A DNA stretch of 64,000 nt from contig OZ316891.1 in the NCBI GenBank assembly GCA_973895155.1, forward strand, positions 186,001 through 250,000, given 5' to 3'. Position numbers and translations under genes: made by a program. Position 1 is the stretch's first letter. Every line of letters begins with the position of its first letter. The stretch is from Marsupella aquatica (lineage: Eukaryota > Marchantiophyta). The notes below the pieces were generated by a model, which saw nothing but the letters and a program-made list of their open reading frames with translations, was not told the DNA's origin and did no database searches. Shown here piece by piece: positions 1 to 9,919 of this stretch.

Positions 1-2
1 AT

Positions 3-1724
3 GTCAATATCGCCGCGGTAAAACCAGTACGAAGGTTGCCTGCTCCCATGAGAATGAACGTATGGTGCACCCGATGCAGTCAGCAGGGCCATTACCCGAA
101 CGAGTGCCCCACATTACGAACCCCGGTGAATTATGTAGATGGTCAAGAAGAGGCTGAGGAGTATGAGTACGATCCCACGTATACCGTCCAAACAGCACCC
201 CCTGGACAGTATTTCCCACCACCTCCTGCTTCCAGACCGACTTGGGGACCACCTAAGCCCACTTTCAATAAACCAACGTCAAGACCACCCATGGGACCCC
301 CGGGAGGATACCCACCACGAGGAATGCCGCGTCAAAAAGGGGCTTGTTGGAATTGTGGCCAACCTGATCATTATTCACCCCAGTGCCCTTATCCCAAACA
401 GGAGGTGGGGTATACACCTGTCTGTGGGAACTGTGGAAAAGAAGGACACTTACCGGTGGAATGCCCGAATCTGGCTAAGCCTAGGCTGATGGTTCGATTT
501 GCTCAAGAGCCAGTTAAAGAAGCAAGTCGACCTGAAGCCAAGATTCGGATGGTTTATTCTGAAGAGATGGAGCAATGCAGCTTCATTCAACATATGGATG
601 TAAATCGGGTGGAATTAAAGCCAGATTCACTTTTTCATCAACCAGTATCCGGGGTGGTGCCTGATGTCTTGGTAAGTCATTTAGTGAAACCTGAAGTAGT
701 TGGTATGCCGAATGATCGAGTTCAGAATCGGGATAAAGTTCTGACTAATATTTACGCAACTACTCGTTCGAAGAAAAAGGAGACCAAGAAGCACGAGCAT
801 CAGAAGGTCGCGAAAGCTCCCAAGGATGAAGGGCGCAAGCCATGTAAGGAAGGCCTCGACAAAGAAGACGACCCTGCTTATGACCGATATGACCCAAAAT
901 ACTTCTTGCCCGACATCTCTTTGGAAGTGAAAGACCATCTGGAAGAGCTAGTTAAGGAGCAAGTGCAATCTCCTAACCCACCAGTAGTAGTCAAAGCTAA
1001 AGAGCCACTGAAAAATCCAGGTTATGATATTGTTGAAGATGTCAAGAATCATCCTGCACATATCACCATTGGGGAATTATTACAGGACAATCCGGTTTAT
1101 AGGCGACAGCTGAGGAGCCTCCTTGCAGGAAAACGGAGGAAGAAGAAGTTACCTTCGGTGGATGTGCTACGAACAGAGTGGGAGGACAAAGGACCGATGG
1201 AAATTGAGGTTCAAATCCAGGGGTGTGTCATTCGGAGAGTTCCTGTGGATGGAGGAGCCAGCGTTAATCTGATTACACAGTCAGCAGCATTTAATTTGGG
1301 TTTCACTAAGTTTGAGCCCACTCCCAAGATTTTGCGCATGGCGGATCAGTCTCGTGTGGTACCCATAGGGAAGCTGACCAGAGTAGAAACTTTGATTGCT
1401 GGTGTCCCTTTTCTGTTGGATTATGTGGTTATTAATCCGGAAATACCATCCAGCTTTCCTGTTTTGTTAGGCCGACCATGGTTGTATAAGGCTCAAGTTC
1501 AGGTTAATTGGCAATCTCAAGAGCTTTCATTTGGGAAGCCTAAGGTGACTGTTAGTTGGGTTCCGGAACCACATTTTGGAGAAACACAAACAGATGATGG
1601 GTACACCTCGGATTTTTCGACCTCTTCGCTAGTCCTGCAGCCATTGGAATTTGAACTGGAGGAAGTTCGTTACTTGGAAGTTTATCTGTCTGATGCTCCC
1701 ATAAAACCAACTAGGCCCTCCTGA
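3..1724 (+). CDS. Ty3/gypsy Gag-protease polyprotein, 5' end outside window
   Basis: The frame is open from the window edge, so the N-terminal capsid part is missing. Visible in order are three CCHC zinc knuckles (CTRCSQQGHYPNEC near base 70, CWNCGQPDHYSPQC near 350, CGNCGKEGHLPVEC near 430), a long charged Lys/Glu-rich linker, and a retropepsin-like domain near bases 1190-1520 with VPVDGGASVNLI and a downstream VLLGRPWL strand. The usual D-T/S-G triplet reads DGG, a variant common in plant gypsy proteins. The ORF stops at TGA without reaching reverse transcriptase. Zinc knuckles bind element RNA and the protease would cut the polyprotein. The Gag-PR of the 15.5-kb element at 29.3-32.3 kb has the same architecture. 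What follows is frameshifted, so this is probably a decayed or non-autonomous copy. Confidence 0.85.
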   Translation, partial: VNIAAVKPVRRLPAPMRMNVWCTRCSQQGHYPNECPTLRTPVNYVDGQEEAEEYEYDPTYTVQTAPPGQYFPPPPASRPTWGPPKPTFNKPTSRPPMGPPGGYPPRGMPRQKGACWNCGQPDHYSPQCPYPKQEVGYTPVCGNCGKEGHLPVECPNLAKPRLMVRFAQEPVKEASRPEAKIRMVYSEEMEQCSFIQHMDVNRVELKPDSLFHQPVSGVVPDVLVSHLVKPEVVGMPNDRVQNRDKVLTNIYATTRSKKKETKKHEHQKVAKAPKDEGRKPCKEGLDKEDDPAYDRYDPKYFLPDISLEVKDHLEELVKEQVQSPNPPVVVKAKEPLKNPGYDIVEDVKNHPAHITIGELLQDNPVYRRQLRSLLAGKRRKKKLPSVDVLRTEWEDKGPMEIEVQIQGCVIRRVPVDGGASVNLITQSAAFNLGFTKFEPTPKILRMADQSRVVPIGKLTRVETLIAGVPFLLDYVVINPEIPSSFPVLLGRPWLYKAQVQVNWQSQELSFGKPKVTVSWVPEPHFGETQTDDGYTSDFSTSSLVLQPLEFELEEVRYLEVYLSDAPIKPTRPS

Positions 1725-1745
1725 CAATTAACTTCATCATCGGAA

Positions 1746-2391
1746 GTGGGCCCAGCAGCAGACGAACCTCCTAATACTGAGGCTAATAGGGATTTACACC
1801 ATGATATGGGAGTGTCAGCTACCCTTGAGCCATTTGCACCAGAAGTATCCAAACTTGGACTTCAGCCGGCAAACCTCACGGATGGAATTGTGGATCCAAA
1901 AGCTTGTCAGAAAATCGAAATTGAGCCAGGCAAGTTTTTGAATATTGGTAAGCATATCGAAGGAGAGCATTTTGCAGCAGCAGCAGATTTTGCCAATGAC
2001 ATCCCATCCGAGGATTCGTAGTTTGATTCGCACATATGAACCTGGGAAGGCGGTTCCTCCCATTGATAAGGACAGACGACATAAGTTTTCGGAGTTCGAA
2101 ATTTGGTGTTGGGTGTATATGCTTCGACGAGCTCAAGCTCCATTTCCGCCCCTTGTGCCGGAAATTCCATGGCCCTATCCATACTATGTTTGGGTTTGTC
2201 CTGGTGGGTTTGCTATTCCAATTAAATATGAGAAGAAGCTTGTTAAGCTAAGGGAGCAGTTGATTACAAAACAATGTATGCTACCGGCTTCCCAAGGGTT
2301 CAAGTCGCTTAGGTGTTTAGCGTTCCTACCTATTATTCCTTCTTATCCGGATGTGATTATTCAAGGTGTTTTATCTAGGACACAGATTTGA
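1746..2391 (+). pseudogene. Remnant downstream of Gag-PR, frameshifted
   Basis: Two overlapping short frames (1746-2021 and 1945-2391) continue from the Gag-PR ORF on the same strand. The first is acidic. The second has an aromatic, proline-rich stretch (FPPLVPEIPWPYPYYVWVCP) and I recognise no domain in it. The switch of frame near 1950-2030 suggests an indel in a once continuous polyprotein. No reverse transcriptase motif is visible. Assigned to the same element only because of position and strand. Confidence 0.4.
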
Positions 2392-2403
2392 AGGACACCA
2401 TTT

Positions 2404-2880
2404 ATGAGAGATATCAAACGGTGTTGTCATTTATATGTATATAAGCCGTTACTTTTGCAGCATCCTGCAATTGTTTCCTTCTTTCTCCTTCGAATTGATA
2501 TTTATCTGCTCATGTGGGACATCAAAGCTACTATGGATTGTTGGAATTCTTTACCCCGTGCTTTCCAACATTCCTTTGAAGGCAAGATCAAACTGGGAGG
2601 ACATGCTATTCAACACTTTGTTATTGATCCAGGCTCTCGAATTAATTTCCTCTCCCACAGACTGTGCCAGCAATTTGTTCATCAAGAAGTACAACCGATA
2701 TCTGCTCAGATATCAATCGATGGACGAATCATTAATCTTTGGGGAAGAGTTAAAGGAGTCCCAATACAGATCGGAGAAGAATTCCATGACCTCGATTTTT
2801 ATATTCTGGATTCGGATATCTCCCAACTCCCGTCAATGATTTTGAGCACTACTTGGATTATTAAGCCAGAATATTATTAA
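2404..2880 (+). CDS. Second retropepsin-like domain ORF
   Basis: This ATG-started ORF of 158 codons has a C-terminal half that looks like another aspartic-protease-like fold: a KIKLGGHAIQHFVIDPGSRINFL segment (quoted here only as a motif region near 2580-2650) has a D-P-G in the place of D-S/T-G, and a later PSMILSTTWI resembles the LLGxPWL strand that closes retropepsins. It lies about 1 kb downstream of the first protease-like domain of the same strand, with no polymerase between or after. Family similarity is my pattern reading. Catalytic activity is doubtful given the altered triplet. It could equally be a duplicated structural domain of a non-autonomous element. Confidence 0.45.
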   Translation: MRDIKRCCHLYVYKPLLLQHPAIVSFFLLRIDIYLLMWDIKATMDCWNSLPRAFQHSFEGKIKLGGHAIQHFVIDPGSRINFLSHRLCQQFVHQEVQPISAQISIDGRIINLWGRVKGVPIQIGEEFHDLDFYILDSDISQLPSMILSTTWIIKPEYY

Positions 2881-2944
2881 TGAAGAACATGTCACTCGCT
2901 TCTGATTCAATTCGGTCATGTCTTGTGGGGACACGGCGAAATTT

Positions 2945-2957
2945 AAGTGGAGGGCTA
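2945..2957 (+). other. Polypurine tract before LTR
   Basis: AAGTGGAGGGCTA directly precedes TGTGG, the proposed LTR start. The surrounding sequence (GACACGGCG...AGGGCTATGT) matches the segment at 5612-5641 (GGCACGGCG...AGGGCTATGT), which supports both as plus-strand priming sites at the end of pol. Confidence 0.55.
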
Positions 2958-4310
2958 TGTGGTATGGGTGTCCCTGCAATTTTTTCTGGAAACTTGTTTA
3001 TTTTTAGCATATCACAAGATTTACTTACACTTTAGACACCTTCCGGCCAACATTTACTTGTTCTGGACACTTATAGAAATATTTGACATCTCCGGCTTTC
3101 CTGACGATTCCTAGTGTACTTTGCCCGACGCTGTGACCAGCGCCCGTTTCTTTTACTCAAGACGCTGCGGAAGCGTCCAACCTCCTCATGACGCTTTTGG
3201 CAGTGCCCGACCGCCACCAAGACTCTATGAGGATTTCGACCGACGCTGTGGAAAGCGTCAGCTTCAACACACGACGCTGTGAGCAGCGTCCACCCTAGTA
3301 TTGACGCTGTGAGCAGTGTGAGCAGCGTCCGTTGGTTTTACTTAAGACGCTTCTAGCAGCGTCCAGATTCTCCCGACGCTTCTAGCAGCGTCCGCTCAAC
3401 ACTTAGTTTTTGAAGTAGATTACTAGTAAAGTAGTATTCTACCACCCTTGTTGAAGTACTTATGCTGTGCTTCTCCCTTGTTTAGTTTTAAGCTTGGAAA
3501 GGCACGACTGTTCTTACCTCCTCCATTTTAGGATTCCAGCACTTATAAGACAGAGTAGAATGCTCATTTGAAGTAGAGAGAAATAGAGTTAATACTGTAT
3601 TCAGAATTGAGTCTTCTGAATAGTTTTCTCCTCCTTCCATTGTAACAAGGCATGCTGTGAGTGTTTTGTATGGAAGTAAAGCTATATTGATTGAAGTTAA
3701 GATTGAATTCAAGAGATTCCTGTGGTGATTGAATTCAGTTGCAGATTTCTGAAACTCGTATTGAATTCACTGCTAGGCTTGCTTGCAGAGTCGGGATTCG
3801 CTAGCCAATTCAAGAATAGTTAATGATAAATGAGAAGTAAATTCTGATTCTCAGAGTAGTTAGTACTGTTGCTTTGATTCTGGAATATGGTTTAGAGTTT
3901 GACTGAATTGCGTATCGCTGATGTCAAACCATGTTGACGGCATTTTAAATCATATCATTCATTTGCAATCAGAAAGCTTCTGCTTCATCAGATTGAGAAT
4001 TCCATTATCATTAACCTTTGTGTTTTGAAGAGTGAGATGGATGAATTATGAGATAGATTTCATGTCTATACTGAGCCCAAATCCTTTCTGAAGGAGTGGC
4101 AGTAGCTTGTAGTCTCTAAATCCTTACTCATTTCTTCTCTAATTCATAAATCAGAAGTTCAGTTACTTTGTTGTTTGTTTATTCGATTTTTTTATTGAGA
4201 AGTGAAGTCAACATAGAGCTCAAGACTCTAAATCACTCGGAGTGATAAAAGTTATACAATTCATTCTGAAATCTGTTCTTAAAGGGATCGAAACCCTGGT
4301 TTTAGGTGAG
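2958..4310 (+). repeat. LTR of a gypsy element (LTR-1), with palindrome array
   Basis: The segment starts after a purine tract and ends near a GTTCTTAAAGGGATCGAA block that recurs at the end of the LTR at 7.4 kb and, reverse-complemented, at about 51.02 kb. Its middle part shares long stretches with the solo LTR at 51-52.6 kb (for example around CATGTTGACGGCATTTTA). It contains no long ORF. It could be the 3' LTR of the Gag-PR element upstream and also serve as the 5' LTR of the gag unit that starts at 4351. The 3' boundary is approximate because no clear CA plus primer-binding site was found. Confidence 0.6.
3127..3391 (+). repeat. Array of GACGCT...AGCGTC palindromes in LTR-1
   Basis: About eight units of an imperfect inverted repeat, GACGCT(G/T) - 4 to 7 bases - AGCGTC, lie at roughly 3127, 3161, 3189, 3242, 3273, 3303, 3346 and 3375. 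Spacer sequences between units differ, so this is a set of dispersed short palindromes and not a simple tandem satellite. The same motif is arrayed in the related solo LTR at 51.84-52.57 kb. Confidence 0.8.
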
Positions 4311-4350
4311 GAGAGTCACTTTTGATACTTAGCACTATACGACATTGACC

Positions 4351-4587
4351 ATGGCTACCACGAATAAACTAACACCATCCGATTGGAATGCTTTTGCACT
4401 TCCAGTTAGACTTGCAGGAAGATTGATCAGAGATGCTACACCAGATCAAGAAATGAGAGACAATGTTAGTGTTTTCCGTGACACTAGCACCACACTTAGA
4501 GCTCACCCCAATTCTCCCTCATTTGGACTGATGAGAGTTAAACAAAAATTATGGGAGAGCTTAAGGCGGTCTCTATTCAAATTATAA
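4351..4587 (+). CDS. Short ORF ahead of gag
   Basis: An ATG-started ORF of about 78 codons begins shortly after the 3' end of LTR-1. It has no recognised domain. It ends at a TAA 168 bases before the gag ATG and is in another frame. It may be the broken N-terminus of gag or a leader ORF. The in-between sequence (4588-4754) reads as degraded coding DNA. Confidence 0.35.
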   Translation: MATTNKLTPSDWNAFALPVRLAGRLIRDATPDQEMRDNVSVFRDTSTTLRAHPNSPSFGLMRVKQKLWESLRRSLFKL

Positions 4588-4754
4588 AAAAGACACAGGT
4601 AGTCAAGATAAGGGATATCTGAGTGAGAATAGTCAACCAATTTGGAAGAAGAAACAAGGAGCCTCATCTGCACCTAAAAGATTCCTCCACCTGATTGAAT
4701 CTCAATGCCACTCCTTCACAGCCTAGTTTATTTCTTCCTACTCATTTGATCAAC

Positions 4755-5549
4755 ATGGCCCGGAATAATATTCGCTATGACACCTTCAAAGGGACATCTA
4801 AAGAGGATGCAGAGACCTACTTAAAGGAGTTTGAAGCTACTGCAATTTCAAATGGACATAGCCAAGACGCTGAGAAGGCAAGCATTTTTGGAGGACTTAT
4901 GAAGAAAGGAGCACAAAAGTGGCATCATCGATTTTTAGATAAAAATGACTGGACAAAGACAAAAGCTGCATTTTTAGAGAAATACAAAGAAGATGGGGCA
5001 GCAGCAAGAGCCTTCACAAAAATTTCTTATTTAAAAATGAACAAGTATGGATCTGTTCGGAAATATGCAGATAAGCTGGAAGAGTTAGTTGACAAATACA
5101 ACCCGGCTACATCAAAATCAACAGTCAGAGATTGGTTCATAAATGGACTGCCATCTAGAATTGCAAGATATGTGAGAAGAGAAGGTGGAACCACATATGG
5201 AGAAGCTTTAGCTGCAGCACAGAAATATGTTGATTCAGAAGTGTCTGGAAAGAAAAGATTGAAAAAAGAGCTCAAGAAATATATTAAGAAGAAAAAGAAA
5301 AAGAAACTCAATTCTGAATCAGAATCCATGTCAGACGAGGGGAGTGACAACAGCAGTGAAGAGAACACTAAAAGGACAACACCTAGTTCTTCAAATGATG
5401 AAACCAGCTCTAGCTCTGAATTTGAAAAAGCAAAAACCAAGAAAAAGAAGCAAGTACCAGATATTTCCACAATTTCACCAAAAGTTAAGCAAGTATACAA
5501 GTTGCTTGACAAATTGTCCAGTCAAGTATCAAACTTAATACACAATTGA
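4755..5549 (+). CDS. Gag (capsid-like) ORF of a gypsy deletion derivative
   Basis: The first good ATG gives about 264 residues. Residues 1-150 fit the Retrotrans_gag pattern (GTSKEDAETYLKEF, GAQKWHHRFL, WTKTKAAFLEKY, a helical stretch to YGEALAAAQKYV). This is followed by a Lys-rich tract (KKYIKKKKKKKL) and a Ser/Glu-rich low-complexity region. The ORF ends before any zinc knuckle or protease. Immediately downstream only the last codons of integrase remain, so protease, reverse transcriptase and most of integrase were deleted. The capsid domain itself is uninterrupted. Such gag-only units are known in plants as non-autonomous elements mobilised in trans. That role here is inferred. Confidence 0.75.
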   Translation: MARNNIRYDTFKGTSKEDAETYLKEFEATAISNGHSQDAEKASIFGGLMKKGAQKWHHRFLDKNDWTKTKAAFLEKYKEDGAAARAFTKISYLKMNKYGSVRKYADKLEELVDKYNPATSKSTVRDWFINGLPSRIARYVRREGGTTYGEALAAAQKYVDSEVSGKKRLKKELKKYIKKKKKKKLNSESESMSDEGSDNSSEENTKRTTPSSSNDETSSSSEFEKAKTKKKKQVPDISTISPKVKQVYKLLDKLSSQVSNLIHN

Positions 5550-5557
5550 AACCAATG

Positions 5558-5642
5558 TGCATTTCAAAGGCGATTTAGTTCTGGTGGAAGACTTCAGAAA
5601 GGCTTGTGAGGGCACGGCGCCGCTTGAGGAGAGGGCTATGTA
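5558..5642 (+). pseudogene. Integrase C-terminal tail with purine tract and LTR start
   Basis: In one frame the sequence reads VHFKGDLVLVEDFRKACEGT and continues with ...PLEERAM then TAA. The GDLVL core is the usual beta-strand of gypsy integrase C-termini. The GAGGAGAGGGCTA purine tract is embedded in the codons, and the stop codon falls just inside the LTR, which starts with TGTAAG at 5639. The same overlap of pol end and LTR start is seen in the three other gypsy elements of the window. Confidence 0.6.
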
Positions 5643-7440
5643 AGTAGTGGGTAATTCCAAAAGCATGAAGAAACTGAAATTTTTTAAATTTTTTACGGTG
5701 TTTAGACTGCAATTATTGCTAACTGTAACTAAAACAGCATTCAAAGTTACTAAGTTCCTAAGTTACGAGTAAACTCAGTTTACGAGTTTACTAGTTCACT
5801 TCTTTACGAGTTACACCTTAAGATTTGGCGACTCTGTGATCGTGACATCTTACAACTAGTTCAACGGGACTCCACAACGGATGAAGAGCTCACCTTGAAA
5901 GGGAAGGAATGCAAGACATAGGCGCTCATTACTGACTTCTCTTCCACCTTACCTCTCAAACTCTGCCCAGCTTCAACCGGTATTTCAGAGATGTCAAATG
6001 GAGACTTCGACCCTTCTATTCCAGGATGATGAATAGTGATGAGTTTCTGCATCACTATCCCCAAGTATATGCTGCCACCTGCAACAACTATGATGTACTA
6101 GGGATATACAGAGAAGCTCTTCGTATAGATTCCTGTTATTTGATGAAGCGAATGCCTTTGATGTATCCTGAGAGACAACTAAGGTGCCTACCCTACTCTA
6201 GAGGATCACCACGTCAGACTGAGCTGATGGAGGTAACACAGAATTGGACTGTCACCTACGTGGAGCTGCTCGAACCCGATGATATTCGACAACAAGCTTG
6301 AAGGAGACTATCTTTTTAGCTAGTATTGAAAAGTATAGTACTTTTACCAATTTTTCTAAATGTGTTGTAGAGCTTTAAAAGCTATGAGACTTCTTTAGGC
6401 TGTAGTCTGTACCTAGGAAACCCTGCTGGAAAAATTTCAGAGTTTTCCGAACCAGGAGTAGAAAGTTAAAAATAGTTGAATCTACTCAATTTTTAGTATA
6501 CCGAAATTAAGAGTTTAAGAGTTTAAGTTTTTACGTTTTTAAGAGTTTAAGTTTTTAAGAGTTTAAGAGTTCATACTTAGCCATTTTTTCCGGCTTTCCA
6601 CTTATTGAATCGTCGTTTTGACTTTTTGAGGGTTATGAAGAGGCATGTCTCTTCGACCCTGTGACCTCTTATTCTGTAGTTCATCACTATTTATACCTCT
6701 TCCCCTAGTGTAGAGAGATGGTTAAGTTCTGCATTTTTGCCTCCCTTTTGTTAAGTCTATTGATTCTGAACCTACGAGTTCTAAATCAGACTTAATAATT
6801 GGAGAGACTTACCTCCTTCTTGTATTTTGGAACCCAAATACTTGAAGTAAAACCTCAATTATGAATCTCGTGAATTATAATGTCAGATTCCGCTTTGGTG
6901 ACACATTGTAATCTCACAAGTTCTTAGAGTTAACTCATTGAGTTTAAGTTACATTGGAAATGATGTTTTCACCTTCATGTTGCTTAGTACCATCTAAATG
7001 CTGAAGTATTTATCCTTTTAGATCTTGACTAAGTATCACTTAGGAAGAAAGGTCAAGACATGTTGCCGGCATTTTAAAAGGATACTCTAGTATGCAGTTT
7101 AGATCTGAAAAGCCGTGTGGATTTGGATTCCCTTTAAAGTCATTCCATTATTACTTATGTCTAAGGAGTAACCTTGGTCTATTCCAGACTCCCTTAAGCA
7201 TACTCTGAGAGATTTTTCCTTGTGTTTTGTTAATTGCAATCTTTTGCTTAATTGAAGGTTATCTGATGTTGAGTTATCATCAAAAACTACTCACCGCTGT
7301 GGAGCGATCTTCAAAGTACCTGATTAAAGTAGTCAAGATTGATTACTATGTGTGACACAAGAGCTTAAAGCTTTGTTTTTAGTTTATTACATCAAACCAA
7401 CCCCATCTTGTTCTTAAAGGGAACGAATACCGAGTTTGGA
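5639..7440 (+). repeat. LTR-2 or LTR plus unresolved retroelement remnant
   Basis: The 3' part (about 6300-7440) is LTR-like: a TATA-type CTATTTATACC near 6690, a CATGTTGCCGGCATTTTA block near 7060 and a terminal GTTCTTAAAGGGAACGAA block, both shared with LTR-1. The 5' part holds a TTTGGCGACTCTG near 5825, a string that often follows the 5' LTR in plant gypsy elements, and a short ORF (6026-6301) without a recognised domain. LTR-2 lacks the GACGCT palindromes and is strongly diverged from LTR-1. Low-complexity repeats of AAGAGTTT occupy 6508-6573 and TTACGAGTTTAC-like units 5745-5812. Inner boundaries are uncertain. Confidence 0.45.
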
Positions 7441-9919
7441 GACTTTAAAATGTGATTTTTGGTTCTCTATGGCAAACTACAAGCCCATTCAGAAATGTAC
7501 CCGATACAAAGAGTTCCGGGTGGTCCAGGTTGTGTCTGTCCGGATTTGGTCACGGGAAAACGTCAACTCGCGCGGGGGCTGGGGTAGTGACATCCAGCCC
7601 TGGAGATGTAGTGTTGGAAGGGGCTGGAGTGTCCTCCTCCATCATTGTCCGGTCCTCCGAAATAGCCACAGGTGGGTCTTCTGGACCCACGGGCTCGGGT
7701 AAGGCCTCCATGGTCCCAACTTTTGTACTTGGCCTGGCCTGGTTGATCGTATCTAAGGTTGCAATCACTGCCTCTGGTATCTCTTCGGCCACGGCTACAG
7801 CTACTTGCGGAGGTGGGGTGGGTGAAGCCTGCGTGGCCGCTGGACTTTGGGCCTCGGGTTGGGGCCGTCTTTCCAAGGCCAGGAAGACCCACCTAGCTGG
7901 GACCAACTTAGTTACATTGACCCGGGGAAGGGTTCGTCGATCAAACTAGGCGTACCACTCAAGAATGATCTCGATGTGGCTTGCGAAATATGCCTTCCCA
8001 CCGATGTATAGCGCCTTTCTTCGCCACTCCATCTCTTCATGGAATTTCTTAGCAAAGTATGACGCCCACTTCCTAGGTTGATAGTTCTCGGCCTGGATAA
8101 CCTGGGCCGCAGAGATCTCACCCCGGGGTTCCATCATGTGGAGGGCGTACCTCTGGAACTCCAGCCGCTCGGCTATCTTGGGGATGAGGCAGGTCCTCAT
8201 CACAAACCCCTTCTCCACTGATCCCTCGGAGGGAAAACTCGAGGATTGGTACTTGGCTCCCTTGCCCCCGGGAGCCCGTGATTCGACTCGATGATCGCCC
8301 TCTGGTAGCCCGAAGATCATCCTGAGCCGTTCCTCAGTGAGGGACATATTCCTCCCCCGCAGCCGAGTATGCTAACGGGCGTCGTCATAATTCTTGATGA
8401 ACTCCGTTATGTCCTCCCCGTAGTACCTGCAGGTGTTCCAGGGGAGAGAGGCGAGGTGCTCGAATCCTTGAGTTTTCAGGTACACCGCATGTTTGGGGTG
8501 GAGGATGTTCTTATGCACATTTTCCCCCATGCGGTGCATTGTCACCTTGGCCGCGGCTACCGTGGCCATGGGTAATCCAAATACAGCTACGGGTTCCTTT
8601 CTCTTCCTTCCCCGCGATTGGCTCGGGGAGGGTGACACCTCCCTATCCTCTCTATCGGGGATAGGTAGTGCCACCGCTGTTAGTATTAGGGCCGGGGTGG
8701 CTACGGTCACCATGTCTGCTGGAGCCGCTTCTCGGGTCCGGGCCTGGGGAGGGGGCAATGTAGTGCCGGCTCCTTGAGTGCTTGCTCCTCTGGGCCGCTT
8801 GAACAAGGGTGGGGTAGCCTCGTCGTTGTCGCTGAGGTCCATAGCGTTGACGACCGAGCGTACTTGTACTGGCGGGGCGACCGGTGGTGGGGATCGGCTA
8901 GGCTGAGGCTGAGACTAAAGCTGAGCCTGAGCCTGCGCCTGTGCACGTACGGGTATGGGGTCGACTGGGCCAGTACCGGTGGTTGATAGTCTGGTTCCCA
9001 TGAAGTTTTGCATTTGCCGGTGGAGGTTCTTTGAATCAAGTGTAGACGGTCTTGTCAACCGGGTAGCGCTGAACTCACTGTTGATGATACCCTGGACCCG
9101 AGCGGGGATGTGGTCAAAGTGGTGTTGCTGCAAGTCGATCGTGCCCGGGATAGTGAAGACCGAGTCCGGGAGCCGAAGCAATGCTTCCCAGAAACCGATA
9201 TATTTGCCTTCATCGAAGAAGTACCTTGATACCTCTTCGGGTTGGTAAAGCTCGCTCTAGGACGGGTACTCAAAGTTAAGGAGATAGTGGTGGTGGCCTG
9301 CTAGGCGGATGGCTTTCTCGTATTCGCGTTTGATCTTGTATCGGCGCGGGTTGGCGTGTTTCAATGAGTCGGTGAAGTGCCCTCCGATAGACAAGAACTG
9401 TGTCCAGAATTGTATGGCCGAACTGGAAAGGATCGTGTGCGACATTCAGAGGAGGTAGCAGGTTACTAAGGATAAGCAAGAGAGCTGGGGTCAAAGCTGG
9501 CGCGTGGACTGAAGAACTAGTGCACTGCAAAGGATCGACCCCCTTTTATACTCTGAGAGCTTGTTGATCGCCCGACGCCTCCTCGTTGCTTATAGGCCAA
9601 GCCTTTCACGCTCATAGTGTACCGGCCACTTTGCCAGTTCGGGTCAGCTTGTGTCAGTGGCCGCCTCCCGGAGTTTGTTATATGGACCCGAGGGAGGGGG
9701 GAAAGGGGGCCCATTACTCGCTCGTAACCCGGACGTGTGAATGGCGACCCGCCGCCAGCCCGAACATGAATTCCCCTTATTGACTAATGATTTCCTATTC
9801 ATAATGGCTACCTAAATACTGTCGTTATGCTAATAATAACGGCCTAAGATACCCCTAACACGCGTGCTAAGCACGGTTAGACCGAATCACTCATTACCCT
9901 CCGTACCGGCGGCGTCACA
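7441..9919 (-). repeat. 3' LTR of gypsy element 2, truncated, carrying an aORF
   Basis: The right end is TGTGACGCC on the minus strand, directly after the pol purine tract. The pol stop codon lies inside it. The part 8283-9919 matches 12775-14399, the right part of the partner LTR, at high identity. The left end is cut off against LTR-2, so the non-coding terminal part seen in other LTRs of this lineage is absent. Most of the length is the decayed ORF described separately. Confidence 0.65.
7550..9530 (-). pseudogene. LTR-resident aORF of element 2, frameshifted
   Basis: Read on the minus strand, consecutive frames give one protein-like series: FWTQFLSIGGHFTDSLKHAN with a basic NPRRYKIKREYEKA segment; LPDSVFTIPGTIDLQQHHF; an Ala-Gln repeat; a Pro/Arg-rich linker with RGRKRK; then MGENVHKNILHPKHAVYLKT, FEHLASLPWNTCRYYG and RMIFGLPEGDHRVESR followed by KFHEEMEWRRKALYIGGKAY; and a Pro/Ala-rich tail. 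The order LPW, then YG-D, then FGLPxG is shared with the intact LTR ORF at 22475-26062, so they are distant homologues. Function is unknown. Stops and frameshifts at about 7910, 7945, 8360, 8850-8915 and 9250 make this copy non-functional. The neighbouring pol ends at 9887 on the same strand. Confidence 0.6.
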
